A DNA stretch of 64,000 bases from Pteria penguin (Eukaryota > Mollusca > Bivalvia > Pterioida > Pteriidae). Shown in pieces: positions 32,955-46,700 of this stretch. The translations under genes were made by a program, and so were the position numbers. A model generated the notes under the pieces. That model saw nothing but the letters and a program-made list of their open reading frames with translations. It ran no database searches and was not told where the DNA came from. Location: NCBI GenBank assembly GCA_035048485.1, contig CM068588.1:25819118-25883117 (forward strand), written 5' to 3'. How positions within the stretch are numbered: position 1 is the stretch's first letter; each line of letters begins with the position of its first letter.

Positions 32955-35900
32955 GAATTCATAGATCTTAGCATGTGTATGTAACAAGATTCAGCTGTAT
33001 TTTGTCTCTTCTTTGTTTCATTGAAAAATTACAAGATTGATGTCATTTTTGACAGAATAATTTCAAGTTCAATCATATAAGGAATTGGTAGATAAATCCT
33101 AGAAATGGATATTGGATTAGATACTGAATGTGATTTACAGGACGAGACATGCTATGGGATAATAGTTATTGTATTCATGTCATGTTTGTGCAGAAATTAG
33201 AAATATATTGGGATTCTTATTTGTTTTTTTTTATTTATCTAATAATACTGAGAATGTAAAACCTGTGCATAAGTATAAACTTGGTATTTGTATCTCTTAG
33301 TACAATGATAAAGTTTCATCAGATTTATTGACATATTTGTTTGCATTGAGTGCTTGTAGGTTTTATACAAGGGTCTCTCAGAAAGTAAATGGTCAGTGAT
33401 TAGAACAGATGTTCTAGTTTCTTCCATAACTTAAAACCTGACCACATTTATGTAATGACAAAGTTCTAAAATATAACAGTGCTTTAATTACACTAAGTTT
33501 GTCAATATTGTCTTTCAAGTGTATTTTGTCTATTATGACACGATAACATTACCTCAAATACCTGCCAAATAAATTCTCGGTTCTAAAAATAAAATGTTAA
33601 AGTGTTACATAAAACAAAAACTAGATGCCCCCAAGTCTTTGATTTAAGGGGCATAAATCCTCCTTCCTTCAAGATTAAGGAGATACAAGATATGGAGATG
33701 TTAATACATGTATAATGAAGCAAGTAACGATATACAGACCATTCTTCATTACCATTTATAAGTGCCAAAGTTATTTTTTCTCATTATTTTTTTAATGGTT
33801 AGACGTCATCAAGAAGTTTTAATTTTGAATTTTTACATGAAAATATTATATCCTGATGTTACCATGATAGTGTTATTGTGTATAAATAGGCCAGTGAATG
33901 TAGTACGGAAGTGTACGAGCCACAGAATTGTATTGTTTGAGAATGTTGTGTACCATTTCATCCTTATGGTCTAGAATGTAATCTAAAAACATTTGGATAG
34001 TGTAGATATTTATTTCTTTGGGTACTAATGCCCAGACTTAATACTTACAAAAATTACTGGAGTTTTTAGATTACAAATTTGTTATGTAAATTCAGTATTG
34101 CTTATAAAGAAATTGTACTGAATAATATTCCACTTTTGAGGGTTTTTTTGTTGTTGCACTAGTAGATTTCAAAAAGAATTAAAAGAATTTGCTGAGAATT
34201 GGAGTTTCCTTATTCGACAGTTTGTGATTCTTAGGCAATAACTTCTGAGATTTTTGTTTGTTCACCTACCTGCATGGTTCCTATCACAGTTCACCAAATC
34301 AATATAAATCTGTGTTATGGATGTACGGATCATACATTTGTTAATTGTATTTAGTCCTTTACATATGATTTGATGGTATCCTTCCTCGTAGAAATCCCAT
34401 ATTGATATGATGGAAATTTCCCTTTGTGCTTCCAGTACTAAGGATTTCAAAAATGTGTATATCAATATTGATCAATTAAATAGATCTGTCGTCTCCTTTT
34501 CAATATTTAACACCATGTAAAGCAACTTTTTAAATATTTGTAAATTAAGACCTAGTTATTCATAGGCAAGCAGCAAACTTACTTGAATATTAATAGAAAT
34601 CTCATGGTTTAAGAAGAAATACTGATAAGCTGATATGTAAAACAAAGCTGAAATTGCCTAAAAATACCCTGTTTTGTAATATGCTTTGTGTAAGGATGAA
34701 TTATCTTATGCTGTAGAAGGTACATTACATATATGTAAAATAGAGAATGACCTGAAATATGAATTTCCATCAATGAAAGGTGTGCAAGTGCACATGATCC
34801 TTATCAGAGTAAGGTGCATGGATTCTTTTATTACAGAAAAGTGCACAAGTTCATCATTAGAGAAAAGTACAAATATTCTTTATCAGTGATTTTTTACAAG
34901 GTTGTTTCTTGTGAAAAAGGAGAGATACGATGTATTTTTATTTCATTTGTTCATGTTATATATGTACTCATTACATTCGAAAATTGTTAAGATGACGATG
35001 ATTGTACATATATATATATTCCATTCATTGTATATAAAATATATATACTCATATAATGTATATAACATCAGATAGCATGTTATATTGCATTTCAAATGCA
35101 TTAAAAGAGAATGGAGAGAGAATATTAGAATTTGAATTTTTACACTGGTTGCAAGAATATAACCATTTTTGTTGAATGATGGAATTAAAATTAATGAGGT
35201 AGAATATGTAACTATATGTGTATATTTGTATGGTATGATTCTGTGTGTAACTAAAATGTTATTTATGATTTAAAATGTCTTTTTTTTCCAGCCCATAATA
35301 ATTTAAAACCTTGTTACTGTTATTTTGTCCCATAATGACCATGAAGTTCTTCTCATCAGAATATTAAAGAAAAATGCTAAGTTCAACCCATAAGGAGAAA
35401 ATTTAATGTTATTTCGCATCAATGTTTCAAAGTTAAGAGCCCTTAGAAATACTGTTGTCAGATTGATATATTTCAGAAAATGTGGTACATCAGTTCATTG
35501 TTATGACAAGTAACCCATCTTGTTAGTTAACTAAGTATTGTACATACGGATTTCATGAAATCATTACCTACAACTTTTACTTTTGTTGTCTTTTACAACT
35601 TTTGGTGAAAGTTCTTAATAAAATATACTTACAGATTCAATCACTGCATTTATACTATTGTAGCAAAATTGCTATTTCTCATGGAAGAATCCAAGCTCAA
35701 TACTTCTTGAGATGTGTATGTGTTGTGCCTGAATTCCCTTAAAGGTTTTCTACCTAGAGGTATTGCAGTGCCTTCACACCATTGATATTGGGAGAAAATC
35801 TAAGGCATTCCAAGTTCAGTTCAATATGATATGTCACATAATACTGATTTAAATAGTCACATAAAATAAGTATGTGATGTATAGTATTAAAAGTGGTAAA

Positions 35901-38900
35901 AGCAGACTCATTAAATATCTTTATCATCCATGGAACTTGACCACTCTGCGGATTCCCGAGAGTAACGAGTCTTGTTTTTAGATGTAAACGAAGTGTTTAT
36001 TAATACATGTATATCACTAATTGTTTCTTTAATGTTTACCATCACTAAAAGATATAAACCATATAGTGGTATCAGTATTGTTAATGCTGGTGGTTAACTT
36101 TTATATAATTTAAAAGGGGGAGGGGGTTGAAGGAGATCATTATTGTTGAAAATATAAAATGATGATAAACACATTGAACACAGACCTGGTTTACGTGGAG
36201 ATAAGATGTTGTAATTGATTTATCAAAATGTTCAAACATTTTATATGTCTATGTAAATAATATGATGTTGATGCAATTTGATAAGTCTACTATTATTTCT
36301 TACAATTCTTTAAATAACATATGGCTGCAAAAATCAGGTGCTCTACAGAAGGTAAGAATGTACAAGTTTTGTTGTATTGAATTCAGTACAAATAAATGAA
36401 CAATAAGTGAACATGACTAAATCAAATATAATTAAACAAATGGTGAACATAGCTTGAAGAGTGATTAGACATTTTTGAATATCATCAAGTCCAATATGGT
36501 AGAATACTTGGTGAACATAGCTAAATCAAGTATTGTTTAAGTCCAGGAAAAATAGTTTGAACTGAAAGTTCCTCTCAAGTTTATGGTATTTTCCTTATTA
36601 AAACATATCATTTTATCAAGATAAAATATTCCTTGTTTCATTTAAAGAAGTTAAAGAATTTACATATCTAGAATTGAACTTAATCAGTTTGTTTTCCTTG
36701 GACATTTTGTCAGTTTTTTCATGTAGTAGAAGACAAGCTACTTACATTAAGACACAAAATCTATTAATATATCATAATGAATATAGCTTAAACCTTTTAT
36801 TATCTTTTTGTTTTATATTTGTCTTTGTTCACTAGTATTTGGAGTTTTCTTTAATGCTGACATCCAAACTGTTCCACTGATTTCAGGCTTTGGTTATTAC
36901 AAGTTTCCACATCTATTTACTCTTTGTATGTTGATGGTGCATAATTGATGACTGTGTAATAAAATAAGAAATACCCTTTGTGTTGTTTTAATAGCACACT
37001 GGAATAAGTATTAATATGACAATACATTTGCCTGAGAAGCTTGGTTTTCCTGTTATGATATGTTATCAATCAACCTTTTAATATTAACTGTAAACCAGTG
37101 GTCAGAATTCAACCAAACTTGGGACAAGGTATTTCATAAGAATGAGATTTAAGTTTGTTTTCAGATGAAGGATCATGCCTCTTCCCAGGGGAAGATAATA
37201 GTGAAAATAAGATGGGGGTTCAAACCACGACTCCTTGATTCCGCACTACGAGTTCAAAACTGAGCATGGATTTGAGCTGGTGTGACTCAGTCGGATAGAT
37301 GCTTGGTTTGTGACCGAGAGGTTGAGGTTTGAGTCTGGACCATGTCCTGTCTTTCAGACGACATCATGAAAATGAATTCCTGTGTCATACTTGACATGGC
37401 ACGTTAAAGATGCCTCATTGCCTCAGATGGGTATAGGTGTAGATCTAAATTTCTGTGCATTGCATCAGGCAAATGCTGTCATCCTATAAGAGCAGTAACC
37501 TTGGTATGATGTACAAGAATCAAAGGAAATGAATTTATATTGATTTCCACAACTATGCCAGGTTACATCCTGATGGCTGAACATTTGTTCAGATTTCTCG
37601 GAATTCCTCCACTACAAAATGTCAACCAAAACATGTTGTTCATATAATTCTGAATTTGTTACTGATGCTTCAAGGAAAAAAATTCACTTAATAAAGACAT
37701 TTTAACAACTCTCAAATTCATTTGAAAGATTTTATTGGAAAAATCACAGTACATGTATAGTAATATTCCACAATGTATAAACAGATGGGATATAACTGAA
37801 AGTGTGAAATCAACAATTGAAAATGAAAGAAGCATTTTCCCTCATTATAACAATGCATTGTAATATGTATGTTTCTTTTAATTTGTTAGATATTTTAATA
37901 AACAATTTATTGTTAATGAAATTGTTAGAAAAAAAAGCATTTGGTAATTTCCATGGTGTTATTGCAGCAAACATTTTCAATTACAAAGCAACAAAAAAAA
38001 TTTAGTATGTTCCTCTGAGAGAATAATAAAATTTATATACAGAAAAAAGAAAATTGCACATGCTATGACGTAATGTTAGTATTCATATATTAAGTGTTAA
38101 TGATACAAATATTTGGACGGCATGGAAAATCATGGTATGAAAGCCAAGGGTAATTAAAAGAAATATAGCTTTTGTTAAAATGTATTTGGCCTCAAGCAAT
38201 AGAACTGACTTGATACTTCCTTATTATTATTATAGACATGTATACATACTGCTTCATATCAGTGGTAAAAAATCATAGAATAAATAGGTGCACAATCACA
38301 GAAATAATCAATACAATAATAATAATTATAAAATGATATACTATGAAATTATCTAAATTTGGCACACCGAATGATCACAAAAATGTATCATTTCATAACA
38401 GTATCATGGGTAGTGTGTAAATAGCTCATAAACATATTTCTACTGCTAAGTCTATTTTATTTTATAAATTATTTTCAGTCTTTAATTTCAATTTTAATCT
38501 TGGTATTTCACATTATTTTGCAAGTGCAGCACTTTGTTTTATATAAGCAAGGTAAAATATTCAGTTCATATCTGTACTGATCACAGTATTTCCCTACATA
38601 TATCCAATGTTCATATCATTTGAAGGAATATTGATTATGTATCATTTTTTATATTTAGAATATTAAGTATCATTTTTTATAGTTAGAACATCAAGTCTTC
38701 TCAGCATCACCTGATATATATAAATAGCATACATACTACATATCAATAAAGTCTGTTATACCAGAAATGGAAGATTGTTATTTTTCAAAAGGAAAAGAAA
38801 GATAAAAAATAATAAATATGAAATTCTTGTGTCAGTAATTACTTACCAAGGACACTTAAAACTCTAGGTAAAGGAAAAAGAGATACCATAAATATATGAC

Positions 38901-39550
38901 TATACATCAACCAAAGTAGAAGTCTCTAAATATTTTACGAATAGTGAGGTATACTAAATACTATTGTGGTTTTCAGTCATGAGACGTGCAGGAAATCACC
39001 CATTACTCGGGTATAGTAGCCAGGTGGTCGCCATCTACACTACACTTATCTGTTTATAACTATACATGTCTGGATTAATCTAACAATGTACTATAATAAA
39101 GATATGTAGACAGAATGAGAATTTCTACACATTGTCTTCTTACCAAATGAAGGACATATTGTTAAAGTGATCTGTACAGGATAAAGAAATTAACTATTAC
39201 GATAAAATTAATAACAAAGAAAACATGACGATAGAAATTTGAAAAAAATATGATTTTTGATGAATTAATTTACTTTCATCCATTTGGAAATTTATTCGTA
39301 GTTTATTATAAATGTAGTTATTTAAAACAATTGATATCTTTTAAATATCAAGGTATATAAAACTATATGTTATACAGCACCATAGAATAAAAAAACTCAT
39401 GGCAAAATAAAGCATTAATTCGTACACATGACATTAATTGCACGTATCTGATTTTAATCAAAATATTGCATGAATATACTGCATGAATATTTGCAGTATA
39501 ATGACACATAATTTAGCACCAATTGTCGCAAAAACTTGTCTCTTAAAAAT
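32955..39550. other. Region between convergent 3' ends; no gene recognised
   Basis: This is AT-rich sequence between the TBC1D22 and giant-gene 3' ends, probably including long 3' untranslated regions of both. It contains a SINE at 37268-37515 and many AATAAA/TTTATT hexamers. Reading frames are short and resemble no known protein. A block of higher GC content near 38965-39050 stands out from its surroundings. Confidence 0.55.
37268..37515 (+). repeat. tRNA-derived SINE copy, plus strand
   Basis: It starts with 'ggtgtgactcagtcggatag' and has a degenerate B box, 'aggtttgagtctgg'. The body ('gacatggcacgttaaagatg') and tail ('tgcattgcatcaggcaaatg') match the copy at 28660-28901. It lies between the convergent genes. 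Confidence 0.75.
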
Positions 39551-39556
39551 TTTATT
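39551..39556 (-). terminator. Candidate polyadenylation signal of the giant gene
   Basis: On the minus strand this is AATAAA. It lies about 260 bases past the main stop codon and 36 bases past the stop of the second frame at 39592. Other AATAAA hexamers occur further downstream. Confidence 0.45.
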
Positions 39557-39591
39557 CGCAAAGAGATGTGTATATGCAAATGAATAAGATC

Positions 39592-39819
39592 TCATGAAAA
39601 CCCTTCAGTTGACGCAGATACGTTGATTGGAGTAAATTCTTCAAAGTCTGATTCTGAATCCACATCATGCCAATCAGTGTAATGATCATATAACTTTATA
39701 TATTTTGGCATTTTGAACAGAAAAGTATCATCTGTCTTTGTTTCTCTGCTATTGTCTAAATTTATTTTACACACACTTGTCTGAGACTTGAGTCTGTTGT
39801 GTACTACCATCACAGTCAT
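39592..39819 (-). other. Second open frame overlapping the giant gene's stop (possible alternative C-terminus)
   Basis: A 75-codon frame begins with an ATGA overlap at the main stop codon. Its last third is acidic and protein-like (HDVDSESDFEEFTP), similar in style to the acidic end of the main frame (DLPDIDYDSDD). It could be an alternative 3' exon read after splicing, the result of a frame-shifting indel in this assembly, or chance. No clear acceptor was identified. Confidence 0.3.
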
Positions 39820-40747
39820 AGTCGTGTGATGTCATCCGAGTCATAATCAATGTCGGGCAAGTCATCTAAAGGGAATGTATAGGGGTCATCATTGTCGGGT
39901 AAAACTGTCGACAGATCATAGTCTGGGTCAGGTAGGTCTGACGAGGAATAAACAGCATTACTATATCCATATTTAGATTTCTGGGCCATTATAGGTCTAG
40001 TGACTTTAGTGAACATACCAAAAGTGTCCTCGGTTTCGTCGATGTAAGCAAAACCACTTTCTACTCTCACTTTCAGCCTCGCATCTTCCTCTTCCTCCAG
40101 ATTGGTATCATCTGGAGCAATGTCCTTTCCTGTCGGGTCTTCCTTATTCTTCTGTCGTGGTGCTGCAGCCATCCAAGCTTCTTCGGGTTTCCGATGGGGT
40201 ATTTCATCACTGAATGGGTCTCTTTGAAGCCGTGCCTTGGTACTGGAGGAGGGTCTACTTGCTCTGGCCAGGATATCATCCTCTGTTTCTGGATGGAAAG
40301 GGTCTGTTGTCTCATCAGCATTCACCGTTCCATCATAGGTTGCGGACACAAATGGACTGAATTTTACATCGCGGGACGACTGGCTTTCAGCAGACGTGGG
40401 TCTGACCATGGGAGGGGCGACGTCTGGGTCATCAAATGACATCAGAGGGTTCTCAAAAGTCTGTGAAGCACTACGGCTCTGGGAGCCTTTTTTGCCTTGT
40501 CTGCGCATAATTTTAGGTGGAGCTGGGAAATTGAAAGGTGCAGGTGTTTTAGCACCTCCACTGAAAGGGGTAGCTCTTCCTTTTATTCCCTCTATTCGTT
40601 CCCTTGCTAATCTTTCTTGCTCAATAGTATCGTCATTAAATGGTCCACTAGAGGATTTCATAAATGCAGCAGTGTGTTCAAGTTTTGGTGGTCCATGTCC
40701 TGGAAGTCCTGGTGTTGGTGCATAGACAGGAGAGGTAGATCCTCCAT
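39816..40747 (-). CDS. Giant gene, last coding exon: cytoplasmic tail
   Basis: The exon encodes 310 residues plus part of a split codon. It starts with NGGSTSPVYAPTPGLPGHGP, a near copy of a motif in the preceding exon. It continues with charged, low-complexity sequence, two DPF motifs (40296-40304 and 40212-40220), a PAPPK stretch and an acidic end. The final residues ITRL fit a class I PDZ ligand (T-x-L). DPF is a known AP-2 appendage-binding motif; its use here is inference. Confidence 0.88.
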
Positions 40748-43700
40748 CTAATGTATGATAAATATATTATTATTGTAAACTTAAAAAATATTACAAAGTC
40801 ACAGTGTATTAAGAGGGCCAAATATACAAAAATTAAAAAAAAACCGACTAGGATCATTCTAGTTTCACCCACTTCAAGTTATTAAGCAACAGAAGTCCAT
40901 TTAATAATACTCACATTATCTAATTAAGATTTCAAAACTTACTAGGAGTTGGAGAAAAGGAATAATTAGTTGCTCCCGATGGGCTTATTCTGCCGCCACT
41001 CAAGCGTCTGGGTCCATGTCCTGGCAGACCAGGTGTTGGTGCTGGAGAAAATAGTCCTCGTGTATCCATGGGTGGTAGAGGGCTAATCATATCTTCATGC
41101 GCTGTGAAGGCCAAGTCTAGAGGAATGCCTAGTAGGAAAAACAATTTACATAGCATATTACAGCATTTATCAGTAATGTAATCAGTACGGTAGTCTTTAA
41201 TTTTGCCTCTGTATTCTATGTGTAAAGATTCTTTTAGCATGAAAGGATGCATATGCTTTGCAAAAGCAAAGAAAAAAAAAACAACAACAACAAAAAACCC
41301 CCAAAATCCAAAACCTCCCCCTAACCCTCCTTAAGACTAGTATAAAGATTTGCACAGTGCTGAATCATTTATCAGAATCATTTATCACAATAACTTAACC
41401 CTTTTTTCTTATAAATAAACTACACTACGTCTAGGGCCTTCAGAGAACTTGTTACTCGTCCAAAATTGCACACACAATGCAATATTCATTTCAGTAAGGT
41501 CATTATGAGAAAGTTAATACTGACTTTTGGAGTTGCTAACACATTCGTATCGTACAGTTCTTACCTGATGCAGACAATCTGCCACCGTCATACATGGAAT
41601 CAGGACTTGTTGTATCACCTCTATAATGGCCTCCAATGCCAGTAACAAAAGTATCAGAGTCCTGAGTACCTGACCTGCCGAAGATAGGATTCCTGCTGCC
41701 ATGAAACTCACCACAGTCCTCGTCTTCTCCATGAACAAACAGCGAATGTCCTGATCTGTGGTTTTTCTCCTTCTTTTTGCCACATTTCTTGAAGCAACAC
41801 CAGTTGTTGTACCAACAGCAACAACAGCAGCAAAGCGTAATACAGAGTACTGCAATACAAATGGCGACAATTATGATCCACCAGAAAGTTGTATTGGGAG
41901 TTTCCTCGTCTGTTGTGCAGAAGTCGAAGTATCCTTCTAGCTTACATTCATCAATGTCAAATGCTCCTTGGCAATAGAAGATCAGAGACAGAATGATGGT
42001 CTCATTGGTTGCCGTATTGCCCAGTCTGTGATACTCCGATATACAGGCCTCTAGGAGGAACTGTGACATATTATCTACGTTCTGACAATGTGTTTTCACA
42101 TCCGAGTCATTAAGAGCAGAAAGACATTCATTCAACACTGTTGTATTGGTGGATGAGGGCTGGATGAAATCTCTAGTGTATACATTTTTGATGGGTATAT
42201 CAGATGGCTGCCACAAATCATCAGTCTCTTGACCAGAAATCACACCAGGCACTGAGCGTTTTGAAACACTGTGATCAGTTAGGTCTGTACTGAGACCCTG
42301 TCCTTCATCCATAGGTATAGTAAACAACAAGTTGCTTGTATCTGTGTCTGTGTATATGTCTCGATCTTTAATCACAGTGTTAAGATCTCGTTCTAGATTC
42401 CAAGTCCTTACGTGTTCGATCTCCACATAAGCATTCACATTTCCTGCCATTGTCAAGCTATCCATACTGCAAGGGACACCTGATTTGACATTGCTGAAGA
42501 TTTTGTATTGCAGGTCACTTCCTGATAAAGCATATAAGATGAGCTTTCCATTACTAGCTTTCCATACTACGGACAGGTAGGTCCAAGAATTAACCGTAAT
42601 GGTCATTGACTGTGTGTTATATGTCTGTCCCCAGACCACTCTGACCACACCTTGTAAGAGAATGACCCGGATTATGTCTCCATTCGTCGATATAGTTATT
42701 ACTTCAGTGGCTGTTGATGCATGGGCTTGGATTCTGACCCAGAAGCTAAGCGTGAACTGTTCTATATCTATCGATGTGTGAATGCCTGTGAATTGTACTG
42801 TCTGATTGGATAATCTTAGAAGATACCCGGCAGATGACAGGAATTGTTGATGGGCTGGGTGGTACATATGTGCATTAGTCAAACTTGTGCTGTACGTAGC
42901 TTTAGTCCATTCTCCAAGATATGGTACAGAGATGGTACTCTGGACCACTGTGTAATTAGAAATGGTCTTGTCTGTGGGCGAGAGGAGGTCGTTCCACCAC
43001 GTTGTGTCAGTACTTCCCAGGATACCAGACCCTCCTTGAACACTGGATATTTTGAAACGGCATATTAAACCAAGAGTTGTATTGGAAACCACAAAGGTTG
43101 TAGTTCCGACGGTGAATCTTATATAAGCGCCGTAGATCCACTTGACTGTAATACCTTGAGTGGTTTTCTCATACGGGAATTCTATAATTTCCGTTGATCC
43201 ATCAAAAAGCTGCATATCGCCTTTCGTTGTACCAATGACACTGAGTGGTCCATTGCCATTCTGAATGGAGATTTCTCTAAGATAACGACAAGTTAAGTCT
43301 CCAGGACATGTCCAGTAAAGTGCTTGGATTGATAGGCTACCAGTGTTGAGAACTTGGTAGAGTCCAGGGGTTGTGACGATGTAGGACGCTCCATCTAGAG
43401 TCATGACATATGATCCGAACAAGAAGGCCATGTGATACTTCACACTAGCTGTTGACTGCACTACGATGGAACAGTCTGAAGCATACCATCCACCGGAGCA
43501 GATATCACAAGCAAATGAATTGATTGATACTGTAAATGAAGACGACACTGCATACGAATTCCAGTAAGTAACCGTTGTGTAAGAGACTCCCAGCCAATGT
43601 CGAGTACACGTACATTCGCCAGTTGATGAAGCACAAGAACCCTCTTTGTTGCATGCACCATTCGTTCCGAGTTGGCAAGAAGAGGCGCAATTACTTCCCC

Positions 43701-46700
43701 AGTGAGAAGCATCACAAACACAGACAGATGAACTGGATGTACCAAAAACGCACGTGTTAGAACAAGACGAACCATATGTTGTTACATAAGACGAATACGC
43801 AGATATATCATTACAGATCTGGTTTACTGGGGAACTGGTTAGATTGTTCACGTCTTCACCAAGGTTAGCCAGGGTGAGTATCAACACCTCTGCGATCGTA
43901 TCGTTTCCAGTACTGGTCACCAAACTTTTACACTGCTCATATAAAGCCGTTGTAACATTGTCCAGGCCGGTAAGTTGAGAGGTGAATGCAGAGGAAGTAA
44001 ACAGTGTATCGCAAGTGGCCGTGGAAACCGGGGATGTAGGATCTATGGTGGTATTACTGTCTGTTATAAGACCAAAGACTGTTTCTAATGCCAGGTCGGA
44101 CGCTACCCAGACTGGAGGGTTTGCGGTGTCAGTAACGTACATATGATGGTCCGTTTGTGATTCTGTGGCAACAAATCCTGATCCGTCATTCAGAGTCCAT
44201 GAATGCGACAAGTCTGGTGTCTCTCTTGCCACGAGCAACTTCCAATATCTTACCAATATGGACGGGTTATAGGGTCGCGACCAGATCCTGACTTCATCTA
44301 TGTAACCTACGAATGCCCCGGTGCTGATCGATTGGCTCGGAATACCTGGTGATATCACTCCCACATGTAAACTCCCACCGGACGTGAATACAGAAGGAAG
44401 GCATGAGATGGATTTCACACTTGTCACGCCAACAGAAGAGGTGACATATATTTCCAAAACGAATACATCCTGTCTCCATGCCAGACTTATTTGATTCCAG
44501 CTGTTGAGACCTATCTCAAGACTCGTCATATGGATGGCACCATTCAAGATTACAGTGAGTCCACCACTGGTATGTATCACAATTAAATAATAGGACTGGA
44601 CGTGATACGATAGTATTACCCCTCCATACTGAGTCGGTTTGACGCTTAGTTCTATGGTGAAATGACCGATAGGGAATACGAGATCTTCTGTGTATATACC
44701 AGTCCCACTGAAGTGCAGACAGGAAGATGCAGTTGTAATGACGGCACTGTTTAGATAGGTATTGATGATGGAATTATTTGATTGGTGGATATTTATAAAG
44801 TTTCCAACAGCTGACCATGTACTCAAGGTACTACAATAGGAATTCGTGGTGAGAGTTGCGTTTCCAGAACAGATTTCAGCTCGAGTAACTGAACACGAAC
44901 TGAGTTTAATGGCAGTGACTGTATCGCATGAAGTAAGAAGTCCATCGATTGTGGAGGTATGGCCAGTCCAAACTGAATTCTCTAAATTTACGAGGAGCAT
45001 TAATCGGTTACTGATGAAGGTGACCTTTAGTGTGATGTCAAGGCTGGTGAAAGTTACCTGGATAACATTTGTTGAAGTGATTTCAACCGTCATTGCACCA
45101 ATGGCTGTTGTGGCATATACATTAGTATCCCCTGACGTGGAGTACACTACCACCTTGGCAGTCTGGAAAGATTCAGTTTTGATGTAATAATAGTTTCCGG
45201 ATAGCTGTACTACAATGGCATTCAGACATAACTCGCTGGCACTTTGGTCAATACACGCGGAGAACACACCATGCATAAACAGACTGACACTTGTATCACC
45301 GAACAATTTGTATGTGTGTGCATCCTTCACAACAAACATCACACCATCAAATGATATAATCTGTGCGGTGGTGGTCACCTGGGCTACTAAGGGGGAAGAA
45401 CTCGCGGTATGGCCTGTCGTTAAGTAAACACACTCTTCTCCTTGCCATCCACTGACACAAGAGTCGCATGACGATCCAGTCCAATGGTCGGAGCACTGAC
45501 AAGTTCCGCTAGTATCACAAACCCCGTGGTTGTTACATGGTGCATTTGCTCCACTGGGACATAGGCTATCACACTGTAAGCCGTAGTAACCACTGTAACA
45601 TGAACAAGATGAGGAAGTGGTGTTCCAAAATCCAAATTTACAGTCCATGCATTTCTGTGTAATCCAGTGCGCAGTGGTGACATTCAAATTACACACCATC
45701 TGATACAGGGTTTGTACTGATGACCCCTTGGTGGCTTCACATGTTGTTATGTAAGTTACCATGGGCACAATACCATAACTGACGTTACCAGTAGAACTAG
45801 CCAATTCTTCACACTGTTTCTTATACCACCAGGTCCTGTCTGAAGACTGTCCTGGGCAGTTGGTAGACAAAGCTGCATCATCAAAGAAACTTGCACAGAA
45901 TGTTACGGCGTCTACTGTTATATCTATCTTGCTGGTATATCCTGTGGGAAGGGTGGACAACTGCAGATCTGAAACTTTCCAAATTGGTGCTTCCCAAGGC
46001 GAGTACGGTAGTTCGATATTATTGTCAAACACATTATCATACACTGTTGTCCCTACAGCTTCTGCGAATGTGTAAAGTGCAGAAACATTTTCACTAAATC
46101 CAGATAATTTCACGTTCAAATTCTGAGCCTGGAAAATTATGGCTGGTGGGATTGGATCTTTCCATATTGAAATTTCATCCACATAGCCTTGGAATGTTCC
46201 CGACAGTTCTCGTTTAGCACTGCTGTATGAAGGAATCCATTCACCCAAGGATATCACTCCTCCTTCCTGGAACAAACCTGAACATGCTCCGGTGATTATT
46301 TGATAAGTTACAGTAGAGTTGATTCCGTAATGATACAGATGGATTTCTCGCTGACTGCTGCCATACACAAGGGCTGTAGAGTTCTTGAAAGTGAGCACAA
46401 GTTGGTTCCATATATCAATAGTCGGGTAGATTGTGGTGCTGATGTTAATATCACCACACTGTAATGTCAGAGGGCTGGTGTTTAGAATGGTAAATGTTGT
46501 GTTCCCGCTGTACGACATTACGACACCTTCCTGGTTGGTTGGTTTAAAATACACACTCAAACTGAAAGAGGAATCATCTAGAATATCGGAGGTATAATGA
46601 ATTATATCTGACACTGCTGCTGTGTTATTAAACTGTAGGGTGAATCCAGCACCATTGCTGACGTCTGCGTTGTAAATGGTGAAAAGCGTGTCGATCAGAG

